Shown here: positions 21,901 to 32,458 of the stretch, piece after piece
How positions within the stretch are numbered: the stretch's first letter is position 1
Layout of the letters: every line of letters starts with the position of its first letter
Origin: Hydractinia symbiolongicarpus
Taxonomy: Eukaryota; Cnidaria; Hydrozoa; Anthoathecata; Hydractiniidae
DNA: 64,000 nucleotides
Direction: 5' to 3'
NCBI RefSeq assembly: GCF_029227915.1
Contig: NC_079882.1
Coordinates: 13,850,501-13,914,500, forward strand
Notes under the pieces: generated by a model
What the model was told of the DNA's origin: nothing
Databases searched by the model: none
The model's input: only the letters and a program-made list of their open reading frames with translations
Made by a program: the position numbers and the translations under genes

Positions 21901-23329
21901 TGAAATTGAATTTCCACTTAATAGATACACTATGAAAGGGCAAAAATCATATGAGAGGTGTGATTGGCATATCATACGAACTAGTTAAATCAGTTTTTGC
22001 ATTATGTCAACGTCGTCATTTTTTCTTTTTTCCTGAAAAAAAGAATTTCCATGTCAAGTTTCTAATTACTTTTAGGTTGCTAAAGCAACGTTTGTATAGA
22101 TGTTAGAACAATGTGAAAAAAAGTTGTTTATCTATAACATGGTTCGAAAACTGGACGAAAGTGGTAACATCAAAAAAATTACCTTCGTCATCAATGTCTT
22201 GCTCGAGATATGTTTTCCAATCTTTAGTAACTAGAAGTTCTTCTTCTTCCAATGACAGCTGGAATGCTTTGAATTGCAAAATTACCATTGCTAGAGCTAA
22301 AAGTTGGCGAAATCTTTTGCTTCTTTTGTACCCTTTCCCAGATGAAAATGATGTAAGGGAACCTTTTTCAATTATATGACATTCATTGAGCAATTATGGA
22401 CCTCCATACCAGCCAACCAGAGGTTGGTGCTTCATCCGTAATGCCATCTTTGCAATTGGTAAATCATAGTTTACAACAATGTTTTGTTTTTTTTACATTC
22501 TATAGCCATTGTTTGAGCTCTTTTCGGCGTTTCTTTCACAACAGCACATGATGTGGGTGTTAGGTTGATCTGAGGCAAGTACCAAATCTGTTCTGTAGCT
22601 TCATAGTTTTTGGATTAGAATGAATTCAGCGTGACGAAGAAAAAAAATCTGGTACATGACTTCTTGCTAAGTTATCAAGCAGTAACAAAGTATGAATGGT
22701 TATTTATGGCTTTTCATGATACGGCTTAATATCTAACCCAGTTGACTCGAGCGTGCGTCGTCGTTTCTTTGAAACACTTAATCACATTTAAGTTGTTGAC
22801 TGCTGGTCCAATTTTGTTAGGTTCTGATCTTTGTTGAATTTCATCTTATTCAGGAGCGTTGTTATCAAGACTTTGATAAGCTATACCGACAGTGTCATGG
22901 AGAGTATCTTTACCACTCAAGGTTTCTACAAAGCGATCAGAATTGTCAAATGCCAATCCTGTTTAATATTCAGGTCTTAACTTCATCTCAGGTGGTGAAA
23001 TTTTTAATTCCTGACAAGCCTTAAAGGTAAGTTCTATTTGTATTTCTTTCACAGTGCTATAACTGACACAATAGCCATAGCGATTTAACATTTCCATCAC
23101 TTTTTTACTGCCACACAAACTTTTCATTGCTAATCCAAGTTTTAGATGCTTTAATGGTTTCTTTCTTCCAGATGTAGTTGCAAACACAACATCTTCACTT
23201 ATAGATCCTACTCTTTTCTGCTTACTCAGAGACTGACTTGTTCGACTGTCAGTACCATTGATGAGATATTTAAAGAACTGCAAAACTTCACCAGGAACAT
23301 TAACATCACCAGACAAATTGTGATACTCT

Positions 23330-24178
23330 CTAGGAAAATCGACCACTTCTCTTTCAAAATACAGAAATTTCGTATTTTTAAAAAATAAAAAATACGATAT
23401 TCTATTTTTAAATATAGAACATACGAAATTCTAATTTTAAAAATAGAATTTCGTATTTTTAGAAATGTTACGTGTGTCAAGTGAGTGGTTGAATAAATTG
23501 AATAGAACAATTACTCAATTTTACAAGTTTGTTTTTAAAAGATTTTTAATTGGCTCAATGATTTCACAGGGACGTTTTCTCATCATTTTAGAAAGAAATA
23601 CGGCAACTTTGGAGCTGCGCAGAGACGTTTTCTCGTCATTTTAAAATGATTTACGACAATTTTAAAGCTTCCCAGGGAGGTTTTTTCGTCCCTTTAGAAC
23701 GAAATACGGGAACTTTAAAGCGACACTTTCTCGTCATGTTAGAATGAAATACGGCAACGTTGAAGCTTCAAAGGAACGTTGTCTCGTCATTTTAAAGAGA
23801 AAAACAGCAACTTTGGAGCTTCGCAGGCACGTTGTCTCGTCATTATATCATGAAATACGGCAACTTTAGAGCTTCGCAGGGACGTTTTCTCGTCATTTTA
23901 GAATGAAATACGGCAACGTTAGAGCTTCGCAGGGACGTTTTCTGGTCGGTTTAGAAAGAAATACGACAAATTTGAGACTTCGCATGGACGTTTTCTTGTC
24001 ATTTTAGAATGGAATACGGCAACTTTAAAGCTTCGCAGGGATGTTTTCTGGACATGAGTGAAATACGGCAGCTTTCAATTTGTGTAAAAAATGAGACGAA
24101 CCCTAACCAGACATTACTTTTTTTTATGTCTTTGTATTTTAAATCTACAGCGTATTTTTAGAAATACGTATTCATTTC
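23330..24178. mobile_element. Non-autonomous element with CGTATTT/AAATACG termini
   Basis: It interrupts the 22100-24730 ORF relic. The left end GTGATACTCTCTAGGAAAAT plus CGACC and TTTCGTATTTTTAAAA words also open the DUF7869-like element at 59340 and the fragment at 19805. The right end AGCGTATTTTTAGAAATACG matches 61850-61905. The interior is mostly the 53-bp minisatellite. The exact boundary on the left is uncertain by about 10 bp because the interrupted ORF stays open there. Confidence 0.6.
23570..24075 (+). repeat. 53-bp minisatellite, about ten units
   Basis: Units read AGGGACGTTTTCTCGTCATT, then TTAGAATGAAATACGGCAAC and TTTAGAGCTTCGC. Several adjacent units differ at only a few positions; the last is truncated. 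The array fills the non-autonomous element at 23330-24178. Confidence 0.9.
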
Positions 24179-24754
24179 AGTGAATGATCTTTTCGTAATG
24201 CTTCCTCACCATCTAGATTTTGCTGAAAAGTAGATTCCCTCTCCTCGGTTTACCTTTCTGATTACAGATTCTATCTTTGAAATGTTACAATAGCTTTACT
24301 CCCAAACCTAAAGTTGTTGATGTAGTGTGTGGGTCTTTTTCCTTTGTGTTCTGAGATAACAAAGCAATGTTGTAATTATTCAAATCATTCATCAGATAGA
24401 CTTAGTTTTCAGTTAAAACTTGGATTTGTATCATATCACAAATTGACTTGAATGAATGAGCAGGTATAAATCTTGAACACAATGCCATTCTGAAAAGTCT
24501 GCACCTTGTTTCTTTCCAGGTTTTGATTATTGAGCGTTACTTTGATACCTTGTTTGACATTAGTATGATATTAAATTTCTTTTGAAACAAAGTATATATC
24601 TCCAAATTTCGCTAGCATTTTCGTGTCATCTAATAGTACAGAATGTGTCTTCACATTACTTTTAAATTCATTTGTTTCAACTTGAACTAACTTTTGGTTT
24701 CGTATTGTTTTTTTGTTGTCTTTTTTTGAGCAAATATGCATACTCTCAGGTGTT

Positions 24755-25160
24755 TAATACAAAGGTAGCTTAATAGCTGGGAGGGTAGTCTTAATAGCTG
24801 GGGGGGGAGGGGTCGGAATTTTTTTTTCAGAACCAATAAGCGGGGAGGTTTATTAAACAGGGGGGTCAGAACTTTTTGTGCAAACTGTAGTGGCTTCCTT
24901 TCAAATCATCAGATACAGATGCAGTGCGTAAAAATAAATAAATGTAGTGCTAGCTTGCGTCAATGATGGTAAGTAAATACCAGCAAACACAGAATGTATG
25001 AATGTTCAAAACAAAAAATAACTTCCCAAAAAATTTTTTCGACTTTTAGGAGGTTATTCATTGGACGAAATTGATAAGCAGGGTGGTCATAATAAGTTGT
25101 GGGTGGGTGGGAAAAAATCTAAAAATTAATAAGCCCCCCCCCTTTTGTATTAAGTACCCA
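24755..25160. mobile_element. Possible TIR element with G/C homopolymer ends
   Basis: TTTAATACAAAGGTAGCTTA near 24755 is roughly inverted at 25125-25155 (AATAAGCCCCCCCCCTTTTG then TATTAAG). G-rich runs lie between them at 24800-24870. The arms are imperfect and there is no clear target duplication. Confidence 0.4.
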
Positions 25161-25917
25161 AAAGTAATTTGAGTACCCAAAAGTAATTTTGGTAAAAACA
25201 CCAGTAGTAGAAGGTGATACGTAGGTTGTGGAAGAAGAGGGCATTTTCTTGTCCGAATACTTTCCGATTTCTGTAAATCGACGATAACATGGAAACCTCT
25301 AACATCATCTAATCAGGAAGGATCACATTATTGTACTTCAGATTTTTTGAATTTTTAATAGTGAGAACACACTTGCATTTATTCAATGTATCAGCTTTAA
25401 ATAGTGTAATCACTCCATCTCTACTTCCTTCACCATGATGTAATACACAAGATTTACCTAAAGAGACAAAAAGTTCTTCATGGTAAGTTGTTTAGGGGAG
25501 ACGATACGTAACTCATAGGAAAGAAAATACAGTTCAAAGTCACTTAAGGAAAATGGAAGAGTATGTTAAAAAAACTGTTTTAAAAACTGTACAAAGCAAT
25601 TCACGATATTAATACATTCTCATACATTCTTAATATATTCTCATAATTACAGTAATCTCTGAAAATAAAGTCATTTTATTTCGTGATTTATAACGTTAAA
25701 GTACACATAATTATTATAGTTGTTGCAAAAAGGGACTTATGAACTAGATGCTATCAGATATCCCTCACCTTCGTATAACCCGCATAAAATTTCAATCAAT
25801 GTGTTTTACCAACCCGCACCTTTGCATAACCGCATTATGTTAAGAAAAAAATTCAGCGTATTTTTACTTACCCTAATCATTTTATAATCATGTGCGTGTG
25901 TTCTGTTTTTTCATGCT

Positions 25918-26012
25918 GGAGACAAGTGGGGGACGTTTAAACTCGTGAACCCCAAACACGAGAACCAAGTGTCTGAACTAGCGACTCTCTTATTCTCAAC
26001 TTCCTTGTTTCC
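25918..26012 (+). repeat. 95-bp mini-element with GGAGACAAG/CTTGTCTCC arms, copy 1
   Basis: Starts GGAGACAAGTGGGGGACG, contains GTTTAAACTCGTGAACCCC, and ends with CTTGTTTCC, the reverse complement of the start apart from one base. Copy 2 at 34507-34601 has the same length and a left half identical for over 40 bp. Nothing is encoded. Confidence 0.75.
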
Positions 26013-27399
26013 GATTGGCGAAATAATAATGAATTAAAATTAATTTGACAATTCGATCTTCTGCTAATGCCGGCAGTACCAAATCGGACAATGCTGTTTT
26101 CTTTTAATTTGTAAACATTAGTTTCAGCCAATAATAACTCTTCATGTGATTGAACAAACAAACAAATAAAAAAACCATTCTATCAGGTTATAAACCTAAA
26201 GTAAAATCTCTGTTTTTTTATGTATATTTAAGTTTTTTTGGCATAAAAATAAACTAATTAATAAATAATTATCACAGATTGTCTGTAACAGCGATGTGCG
26301 GAACATTCCTTTCTAATGTTTATAGAATTTTGTTATCTATTTATATCTCAGCAATCAAAGTGTGCATGATAAAATGAATGGCGGCAATAAGGAGGAGATA
26401 GTTGCGTGTCTCTAAGGAATTGTATTTTATATTTATTTTTCATATTTTTAGTCCACCTGTTGCTCGAAGGTAGCGAAGATAAAAAAGAAAATTATTATCT
26501 ATACTTTAATTTTAACATTTTTCAAAATTTTTAACAGGAATTAATAATTAAGTCCTGGGCACTAGGTTGTGAAATATGTGTCAATTAAACCTAAAAATGA
26601 TACCTGCTATATTGCTTTATTACCAATAGCAAATCATTTCAATGTGCTCAATGTGATTGCAAAGATATAAATAGATTAGAATTACATTCAACACAAAAAA
26701 AAATGATCTCCAGAATTTTGTTTCAGAGAGAGCTCGTAATATTAACAATGGCAAGCAATTTTTCACTGTGTAAAAAAAAATTAAAGTAGTTGAAGTAAGA
26801 TTACATAGATATAGGATCGCGCATGCAGTTATATTAATGTACGCATTTTATCCTGTGGGTACTATTTTCTTCATTAAATGTATAAACTTAGAAAATATAA
26901 AACTTATCACATAACCTGCACCACAATATAACCCGCACTAACGATGGAAGTTGTAAAAATCAACTTATAACCCGTGGGTTATATACCGGAAAATACGGTA
27001 CAAAGATTTCGTTCATCATTAACTTGCTTAGTTGCAGTAACCCCAACCCTAAAAATACAACCTAAAAACTGAAATTCATTTAAAGCCTTTTTAAAAGGGT
27101 AACTATTTTCTTACCATCCTTTTTTTTTCTTCATCAAGTTCACAGCAAATCTTTTTTTCACATTGGCTCAGTCAGTTGAAAAAATGTAGTGAGCAAAATT
27201 AGACAGGAAAGGAATTAAGTGAAAAAAACGCATAATTGATACATTTCCTACACGGAAGAAGAAACTGCCCAGACATTAAGAAAAAGGAGAAAATTCGAAA
27301 TGTACAAACATGCAACACAACAAAAATTATTATATTTGTAATTTAGATAACTAAGATAGCCGAGCAATTCTTATTTTTTACCTTTACAAAAAACCTTTG

Positions 27400-27775
27400 T
27401 CTGACTTAAACTTCGACCCTAAATTTGATTTTGGATTTATATTTTTGTATTCATAGGTGTAAGTACTACTCAACTGAGAAATTTCAGCCATGAGGCTCAT
27501 GTTTTAAAAACAAACCCTTTTTGTGGTGCTTAGTTAGTGGTCTGAAATGACCTAGGAACCCAAATTTATGTTAGATTTTGTATTTTTGTTATCACAAGAT
27601 AGTACTACTTGCATACAAAATTTTAATCATAAGGCTTATGACATGAAATTAGGGTCTTTTTGAGTAATATATTTTGGTCCCTGAACCTAGAGGAACCCTG
27701 AAAACTGCGTCTGACAAAGTAATTTTAATTACTGACCTTCCGTTGGTAGCTCCTAGACTATTTAAGATACCCATA
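27400..27775 (-). repeat. Dispersed repeat D2, inverted arm
   Basis: Reverse complement of the 21440-21900 repeat (AGGAACCCAAATTTATGTTAG, CCTGAACCTAGAGGAACCCT, AAGTAATTTTAATTACTGAC). The two arms lie in the same RPA2 intron about 5.5 kb apart. Confidence 0.75.
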
Positions 27776-28264
27776 TTTTCGCTAAAAAGAAAAAGAAGGA
27801 AATTGGTTGAGTTTGAAGTTTGTTCTCGAACAAACTTTGCCAAACTTTAAAAAATCTGCTCATCAAATTTTTGCTGTTTGATGGGTGTTTGTTACATTCG
27901 AGTTCCTGTCATCAAATGTTTTTTTATCACTGTGTTGAGTGAGAAAATACAAAAGATAAAATACTAAAGATAGGGGGGGGGTGTCTTTCGAAGGTTTTTC
28001 CAATAAATTTTTTTTTAATACTTGTTAGGATATGACGTTTCTCAGGATTAGATCAGTAGTTTATTTTTATGATGTGCACATTGACAGGGAAAAATAGACA
28101 AATGGGCAAAATGAGTCAAAACAGTTTAAAAATATGGATTTTTTAACTTTTCTATGAATTGAATTATAAGTTTTTTGTCATGTTTTAGATCCAGATAGGT
28201 CCATTGTAGTTTCGCTTATTTCATTATGAATGTTGTACATTGGTTTTTGCAATATCTTTTTTAG

Positions 28265-28372
28265 GTAAATCGCTCTCAAACCCTTCTTCCTGTCACAGCA
28301 GCCATGATCGACAAGGCGGAATATAATGTTACAGAAGATGTGTTTACTTATGAAGGTGTTGAAATACATCAG
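28265..28372 (+). CDS. RPA2: RPA2 exon: start of the OB fold
   Basis: Acceptor CTTTTTTAG and donor CAG/GTAAGT enclose 108 nt in phase 0. The translation includes QTLLPVTAAMIDKAEY and VTEDVFTYEGVEIHQ. It aligns with the human RPA32 segment that begins at the 'VPCTISQL' strand and ends in 'GNVEISQ', the first strands of the central ssDNA-binding OB fold (DBD-D). RPA32 acts with RPA70 and RPA14 in the nucleus in replication, repair and recombination. No disruption is seen. Confidence 0.95.
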
Positions 28373-28664
28373 GTAAGTGTCAAGCTCCTTACCTGAAAAT
28401 GATATCCAAGAAAGTTATTGTCTTAACAAAACAGGATTTATTTTAAAAATATCTAATCCATGGAGTGTGTTTACCAGTTTTATGATTAGATGTAGGAGCT
28501 CTGAGTTATGCAATTATGCTGCAAATTGTGAGACTTTTCTCAAGTGTGCTGGGAGGCATGTTCAAAAAAGTAGCTACTTTTATAAGAGATCATCTCAAAA
28601 TGTTTGTATGTTTTTTTGTATTAATATTAATTTTAATATTAACGCTTTGAAGTATTTTGTTTCA
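28373..28664. other. Intron start, no gene
   Basis: Sequence between the exon donor (GTAAGTGT) and the TTAA MITE. An open frame on the plus strand here is simply the read-through of the intron. Confidence 0.5.
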
Positions 28665-29168
28665 TTAAAGGAGTTATCCCACGAAAAATCAAAAAAATAA
28701 TTTCATCTTATTTTATCGGAAATGGTTTTTTATTATTATAAAAAGCTTTTTTTTAAAAAAGTTCTTTTTTTTCTCTTATTCGGCTTTTTTTTACAATTAC
28801 GTCATAGTTGGCGAATGATTTTTTGTGTGTTAAGACAATTCAGCAAATAGAATGATATTCTAGGGAATCCAAGATCGTAATTTCATAATTAGAAATATTT
28901 ATTTTATTTTATTTTATTTTCTATAATTATAATCCTATATTACCGTAAATGCTCGATTTAGCGCCCTGGGCGCTTATTTAAAAATTCAACTTTTGGGGTG
29001 GGCGCTTATTCGAGAGGGGCGCTAAAACGAGAGGGGCGCTTAAAAAAAAACTCAAGTTGTGTCAAATCAAAAATTTTTTAGCAACTAAGACAGTATTAGT
29101 AAGTGATAAAATAATAGAATAAAACAGAAGACATGCTCTAAAAATAACGTTGTTAATGTTCTTAAAAA

Positions 29169-30669
29169 CTAAATATTCTCTATGTCAATATCATCGTCTT
29201 CGATTTCGTCATCGTCCAATAAAAAAACTTCGTTTGCCGCCTCTTCTACATCGGAATCAGTTACGCTATGTGATGAAAAAGGGTTTGTTTCATCCTCGGC
29301 ATCCCGTAATACCTGCATTTGTGTTTTAAGCATTGTTTTGCCTGCTGCACAAGGTTGTGATTCTTTGAAACAATGAATATCGTCATCTTCAGAACCATCA
29401 ACTTTTATATTTAGTGCGCATGACTTAAATGATTGTTTAATGGTATCAGCTGATAAGGATGACCACGATTCTGGAATCCATTCAACAATACGTTTACGAG
29501 GTGGTGCCTTAAGATTGCCATCAACGGTTTCGTTGTGTATTCCCTCATCTGCAAGCCATTGATCGTATCTTTCTGTACACATCGCCTTAAATGGTTTATT
29601 CCATGACACATCTAGTGCTTGAATGTACTTCGTGCATCCTCCGGGACTAATAACCTGATCAATGTTTGAAGACTTTAATGCTGCTGCAACACTACTTTCC
29701 ATATGACACTCGTAGGAGTCCCACGCTAAAAATCGCTTACCGAAAGAGAAACTTCCCAAAACCTTCTTAGTATAGTCAAGAGTCAATTCAGTATTCATCC
29801 AGCCATTTGATGAAGAAGCTATTATACAGCGTGTTTTGAATTCGTCGTTTAGTGTTTTTGACTCACGTTTTGCGCCTTTAAATACGATATACGGTTTCAA
29901 TCTTGTTCCATCCGCTTTTGCTGTTAAGCAGACAGATACTCGTGATTTTTTATGGCCAGTAGTTTTCATTGTAACAGTCTTGTCACCTTTTTTATGTACT
30001 GTTGTATCAGATACCATATCTGACCAAACGGGTGTTTCATCCATTGCTATGATGTTTGAAGGTGAATAATGATACTTAGAAGCATAACGTCGAGTGTGGA
30101 GTATGTAAGACACAAGTTTATCGATCAACTTAGAAGGATCTTTTTGAGCGACAGAAGTTTTTCGTCTCAGAGATAGCCCATTTCGAAGCATAAACTTCTG
30201 CAACCACCCTGTACTTGCTACAAATGTATCACCCTGTACTTGCTACAAATGCGATGCTATTTTCTGAATCACTTTCTTTCGCTTTCTCATTATACACAAA
30301 AAGGGCTTTTTTCATGATCAGTTTTCTGGAAACTCGAAGTCCTTTATCTCGTCTATCGTAAATATATTCAACAAGCACTTCTTCCATCTGCTGATCGAGA
30401 GGTTTGCGTCCAGCACCGTCTAATCGTTTCCTTATTGAACCGTGATCTTTCTTTTTTAAAGATTGTAATTCTTCTTTACACTTTGACCATTCTCTTATTC
30501 TCTTTCTATCAACGTTGAATTTTCTGCTTGCTGAACTTATGCTATTGAGTTCGGCGTAAGCTACTGCGTCAAGCTTAAACTTTAAGCTATAACTAGATAC
30601 TTTTTTACCCTTATGAGAAATAGCGACTTCGTTAGTTTCGTTTCCATCCGCCATATTTTCGTACCACAC
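29169..30669 (-). pseudogene. Pogo/Tigger-type DDE transposase, split by a 25-bp duplication
   Basis: Domains in order: a Brinker-like helix-turn-helix near residues 20-65 (YSLKFKLDAVAYAE, ARKFNVDRKRIREW), a CENP-B-type HTH region (residues ~90-165, RKPLDQQMEEVLVEYI, GLRVSRKLIMKKAL, then GWLQKFMLRNGLSLRRKTS), and a DDE_1 catalytic domain. Catalytic Asp candidates are AMDETPVW, LAWDSYECHM and IQALDVSWNKPFK, with 35 residues between the second and third. An acidic tail follows. A 25-bp tandem duplication (30205-30229 and 30230-30254) shifts the frame at residue ~146; taking one copy away puts both halves in the same frame. No other lesion is seen, so inactivation is recent. The product would be a nuclear cut-and-paste enzyme acting on the 28943/31598 ends. 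Confidence 0.93.
30205..30254 (-). repeat. 25-bp tandem duplication inside the transposase gene
   Basis: CACCCTGTACTTGCTACAAATG occurs at 30205 and again at 30230, a period of 25. As 25 is not a multiple of three, it breaks the ORF. The duplicated residues FVASTG appear at the end of the first half and are expected at the start of the second. Confidence 0.95.
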
Positions 30670-31024
30670 TTGACCTTGAAATTTTTCTTTATTTCCAAAG
30701 CTATCTTTATTTCACTTCGCAGATCTTTTTTAAATGTCCTTCACCACAGAAGACAATTTCTGCAAGCTCCTCAACTATCTAACATTGTGTAAAGCCAATA
30801 AGATGGAGTGTTTTCATCGATGTTCACAAAGATCAAAAGACAAAGGTGACAACTTAATAGTTGTTCCAAATGGTGTTTTTTGTTTCTCTTGTTATCACAG
30901 CTGCAGTCACATCTAATTAAAGTGCCAATTTACTATATTTCACTACTAGTCATAAAGATAGCTAACATAAAAGTTATGGCAAGAACAAACTCTTCTTTCT
31001 GCAATATATTTTACACATGTTTAC
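30670..31024. promoter_or_regulatory. Central gap of the pogo element, between divergent ORFs
   Basis: This stretch lies between the transposase start (minus) and the HIRAN-like start (plus), so promoters of both are expected here. I see no clear TATA or initiator. A 60-codon plus-strand frame at 30734-30916 is rich in Cys/His (CFHRCSQ, CFSCYHSC) and could be an upstream part of the HIRAN-like gene; unproven. Confidence 0.35.
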
Positions 31025-31412
31025 ATGTCAAAATGGACGCCTGAAATAAACTTAAAACTGAAATGTGCAGTTGATACAAGAAATGAAGCTACAGAATACG
31101 ATGAAAATGCAATCGGCGTTTATTTATGGGGCAAAGAAGGAACAGTAGATGGGCTTGTTGGTCATCTTCCATTGGAGTTATCAAAACTCATAAAACAATT
31201 TCTAAACGCAGACCATTATAACGTCGTGACAGCAACCGTGAAAAAGAGAAGTTGGGCTTGTCATCCCGGCAAAGTACAGTGCTATGACAACACGTAAAGA
31301 ACTGATAACTATTCTAAATGATGAACTATTGAAAAGAAAAAATAGATACGAACACTTTGCTATGAAATTTAACGCTGTAAATGATTTTAAAAAGAAAGCT
31401 ATTTTTGAGTAA
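31025..31412 (+). pseudogene. HIRAN-like domain ORF carried by the pogo element, frameshifted
   Basis: Residues 1-75 read WTPEINLKLKC, RNEATEYDENAIGVYLWG, LVGHLPLELSKLIKQFL and VVTATVKKR. This matches the HIRAN signature (NxxDxNAIxV, then VGHLxxEL) known from HLTF and SMARCA3-like proteins, where the domain binds 3' DNA ends. After a frameshift near 31245 the reading resumes in another frame as GLVIPAKYS and a tail RKELITILNDELLKRKN, ending at a stop at 31410-31412. The ATG at 31025 is the first in frame, but an upstream exon is possible. It lies inside the TIRs, transcribed away from the transposase. Stand-alone HIRAN ORFs recur in cnidarian genomes to my knowledge. Its role in the element is unknown. 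Confidence 0.65.
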
Positions 31413-32458
31413 AACGTCTTTTTCCTATTTCCTAAATATTCAAATAAGCGCCCCCTTTGGCTCTAAAATTATATTCAAATAAGCGCCCATGGGCGCTTAT
31501 TTGAGAGGGGCGTTTATTTAAAAATTCAACTTTTAGGGTGGGCGCTTATTCGAGATGGGCGCTTATTCGAGAGTGGGCGCTAAATCGAGCATTTACGGTA
31601 TATATTATATATTTTTGTGTTTATTCTTCTGTGTAAGGGACATAGACACCACCTTCTTCAGGGAAAACTTGTCTTATTTTCCACACAATACACGACAGTA
31701 TAACTCGGCGATCGCCTTTTCCAAGTCGTTAGAAAATGAACCAAATAATTGCTTGTAAGTAGCAAACCGAAAAGATTTGTTTGTAGGCATGTCTTGCAGA
31801 AATTTCCCTTTTGTCTTGTGTGTACATATTAAAACGAGACAAAGTTGCTTGAAATCCTCATTCTAAGTTATACATTTTATTCCTAAAAAAACAACGGATA
31901 TTTGTACGATACATATCATTATTATTTTATATTTTAACAATACTTTTTGTGTAGCTTAATCATATTTAAAAAAAGTATGTTTAAGCACATATACCTTGGA
32001 ATTGTTTGTCTGTTAATGCATCCACTTCCGTCCAACAAAGACAATCAATCTCCCTGGTTTCAGTCTTGCAGTTATCGCACTTGCACCATTCGTTTCTCCC
32101 AACACAAAAACTTTCCCATTGTTTTACTAAAAATGTCGTTTCTCTCTCAGTTACAATGTTTTTATTATCATCTTATTTAGTAGTCTCCAATTAAGAAAAG
32201 CTCATCAAAGGTTTCCATCTCATTATCATTGTCCTCATCTTCTCCAAAATTGTTTTCTTCTTCAATAATATCATACTCTAATTCTTCTTCGCTGTGTTAT
32301 GACGTCACAGCAAAAGGTTCTTAATAAAAAGACAATCTTTGCGCATTGATTAAAAGATCAATAAATGATTTTTCGAAAAAAAAAATATAAACTTTATACT
32401 AATTGAATAGCGGCAAATTATAAATAAAAAAAATCGAAAATTTCGTGGGACCACTCCT

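Larger units (their letters stand above)
22100..24730 (-). pseudogene. Multicopy cnidarian-type ORF relic (KYHxxC / SGRKKPxKHLKLG family)
   Basis: Minus-strand blocks in order: HSVLLDDTKMLAKFGDIYFV and SKEI*YHTNVKQ (24650-24550), then an insertion (23330-24180), VPGEVLQFFKYLINGTDSR and ATTSGRKKPLKHLKLGLAMK (23310-23110), RYGYCVSYSTVKEIQIELTF, DRFVETLSGKDTLHDTVGIA (22940-22870), INLTPTSCAVVKETPKRAQT (22570-22510), and a C-terminal piece at 22393-22103. From memory this block order belongs to an uncharacterised protein family repeated many times in cnidarian genomes, probably carried by a mobile element. Function unknown. Stops and frameshifts show this copy is dead. Confidence 0.6.
25161..28264. 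other. Intronic, repeats only
   Basis: Apart from repeats listed separately, no gene is seen. At 25760-25840 and 26905-26995 the words TATAACCCGCA recur and end in ATACCGGAAAATACGGTA, which looks like one end of a further transposon, but no matching inverted end was found. A nine-G run occurs near 27975. Confidence 0.4.
28943..31598 (-). mobile_element. Pogo-like DNA transposon, 2,656 bp, with TA duplication
   Basis: The termini CCGTAAATGCTCGATTTAGC (left) and its exact inverse at the right are perfect over 24 bp (26 bp with the TA), flanked by TA (28941-28942 and 31599-31600). Sub-terminal regions at both ends carry repeated GGGCGCTTATTCGAGA and GAGGGGCGCT words plus ATTTAAAAATTCAACTTTT, probably transposase-binding sites. 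It encodes a transposase on the minus strand (29169-30669) and a HIRAN-like ORF on the plus strand (31025-31412), divergent from a ~350-bp central gap. Perfect ends suggest recent insertion, into T1 copy B. Confidence 0.95.
28669..32458. mobile_element. TTAA-flanked MITE, family T1, copy B, hosting a pogo element
   Basis: The left end AGGAGTTATCCCACGAAA and right end TTTCGTGGGACCACTCCT are inverted; TTAA flanks both sides (28665-28668, 32459-32462). Without the nested pogo element the MITE is about 1.13 kb, that is copy A (3762-4429) plus some 510 bp (about 31638-32150). Copy A is therefore either an internal deletion derivative or the older short form. Confidence 0.88.

Noticed and set aside
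26905-26995. TATAACCCGCA ... ATACCGGAAAATACGGTA as a complete TIR transposon
   Set aside because: Only one convincing end; the inverted partner could not be found near 25760.
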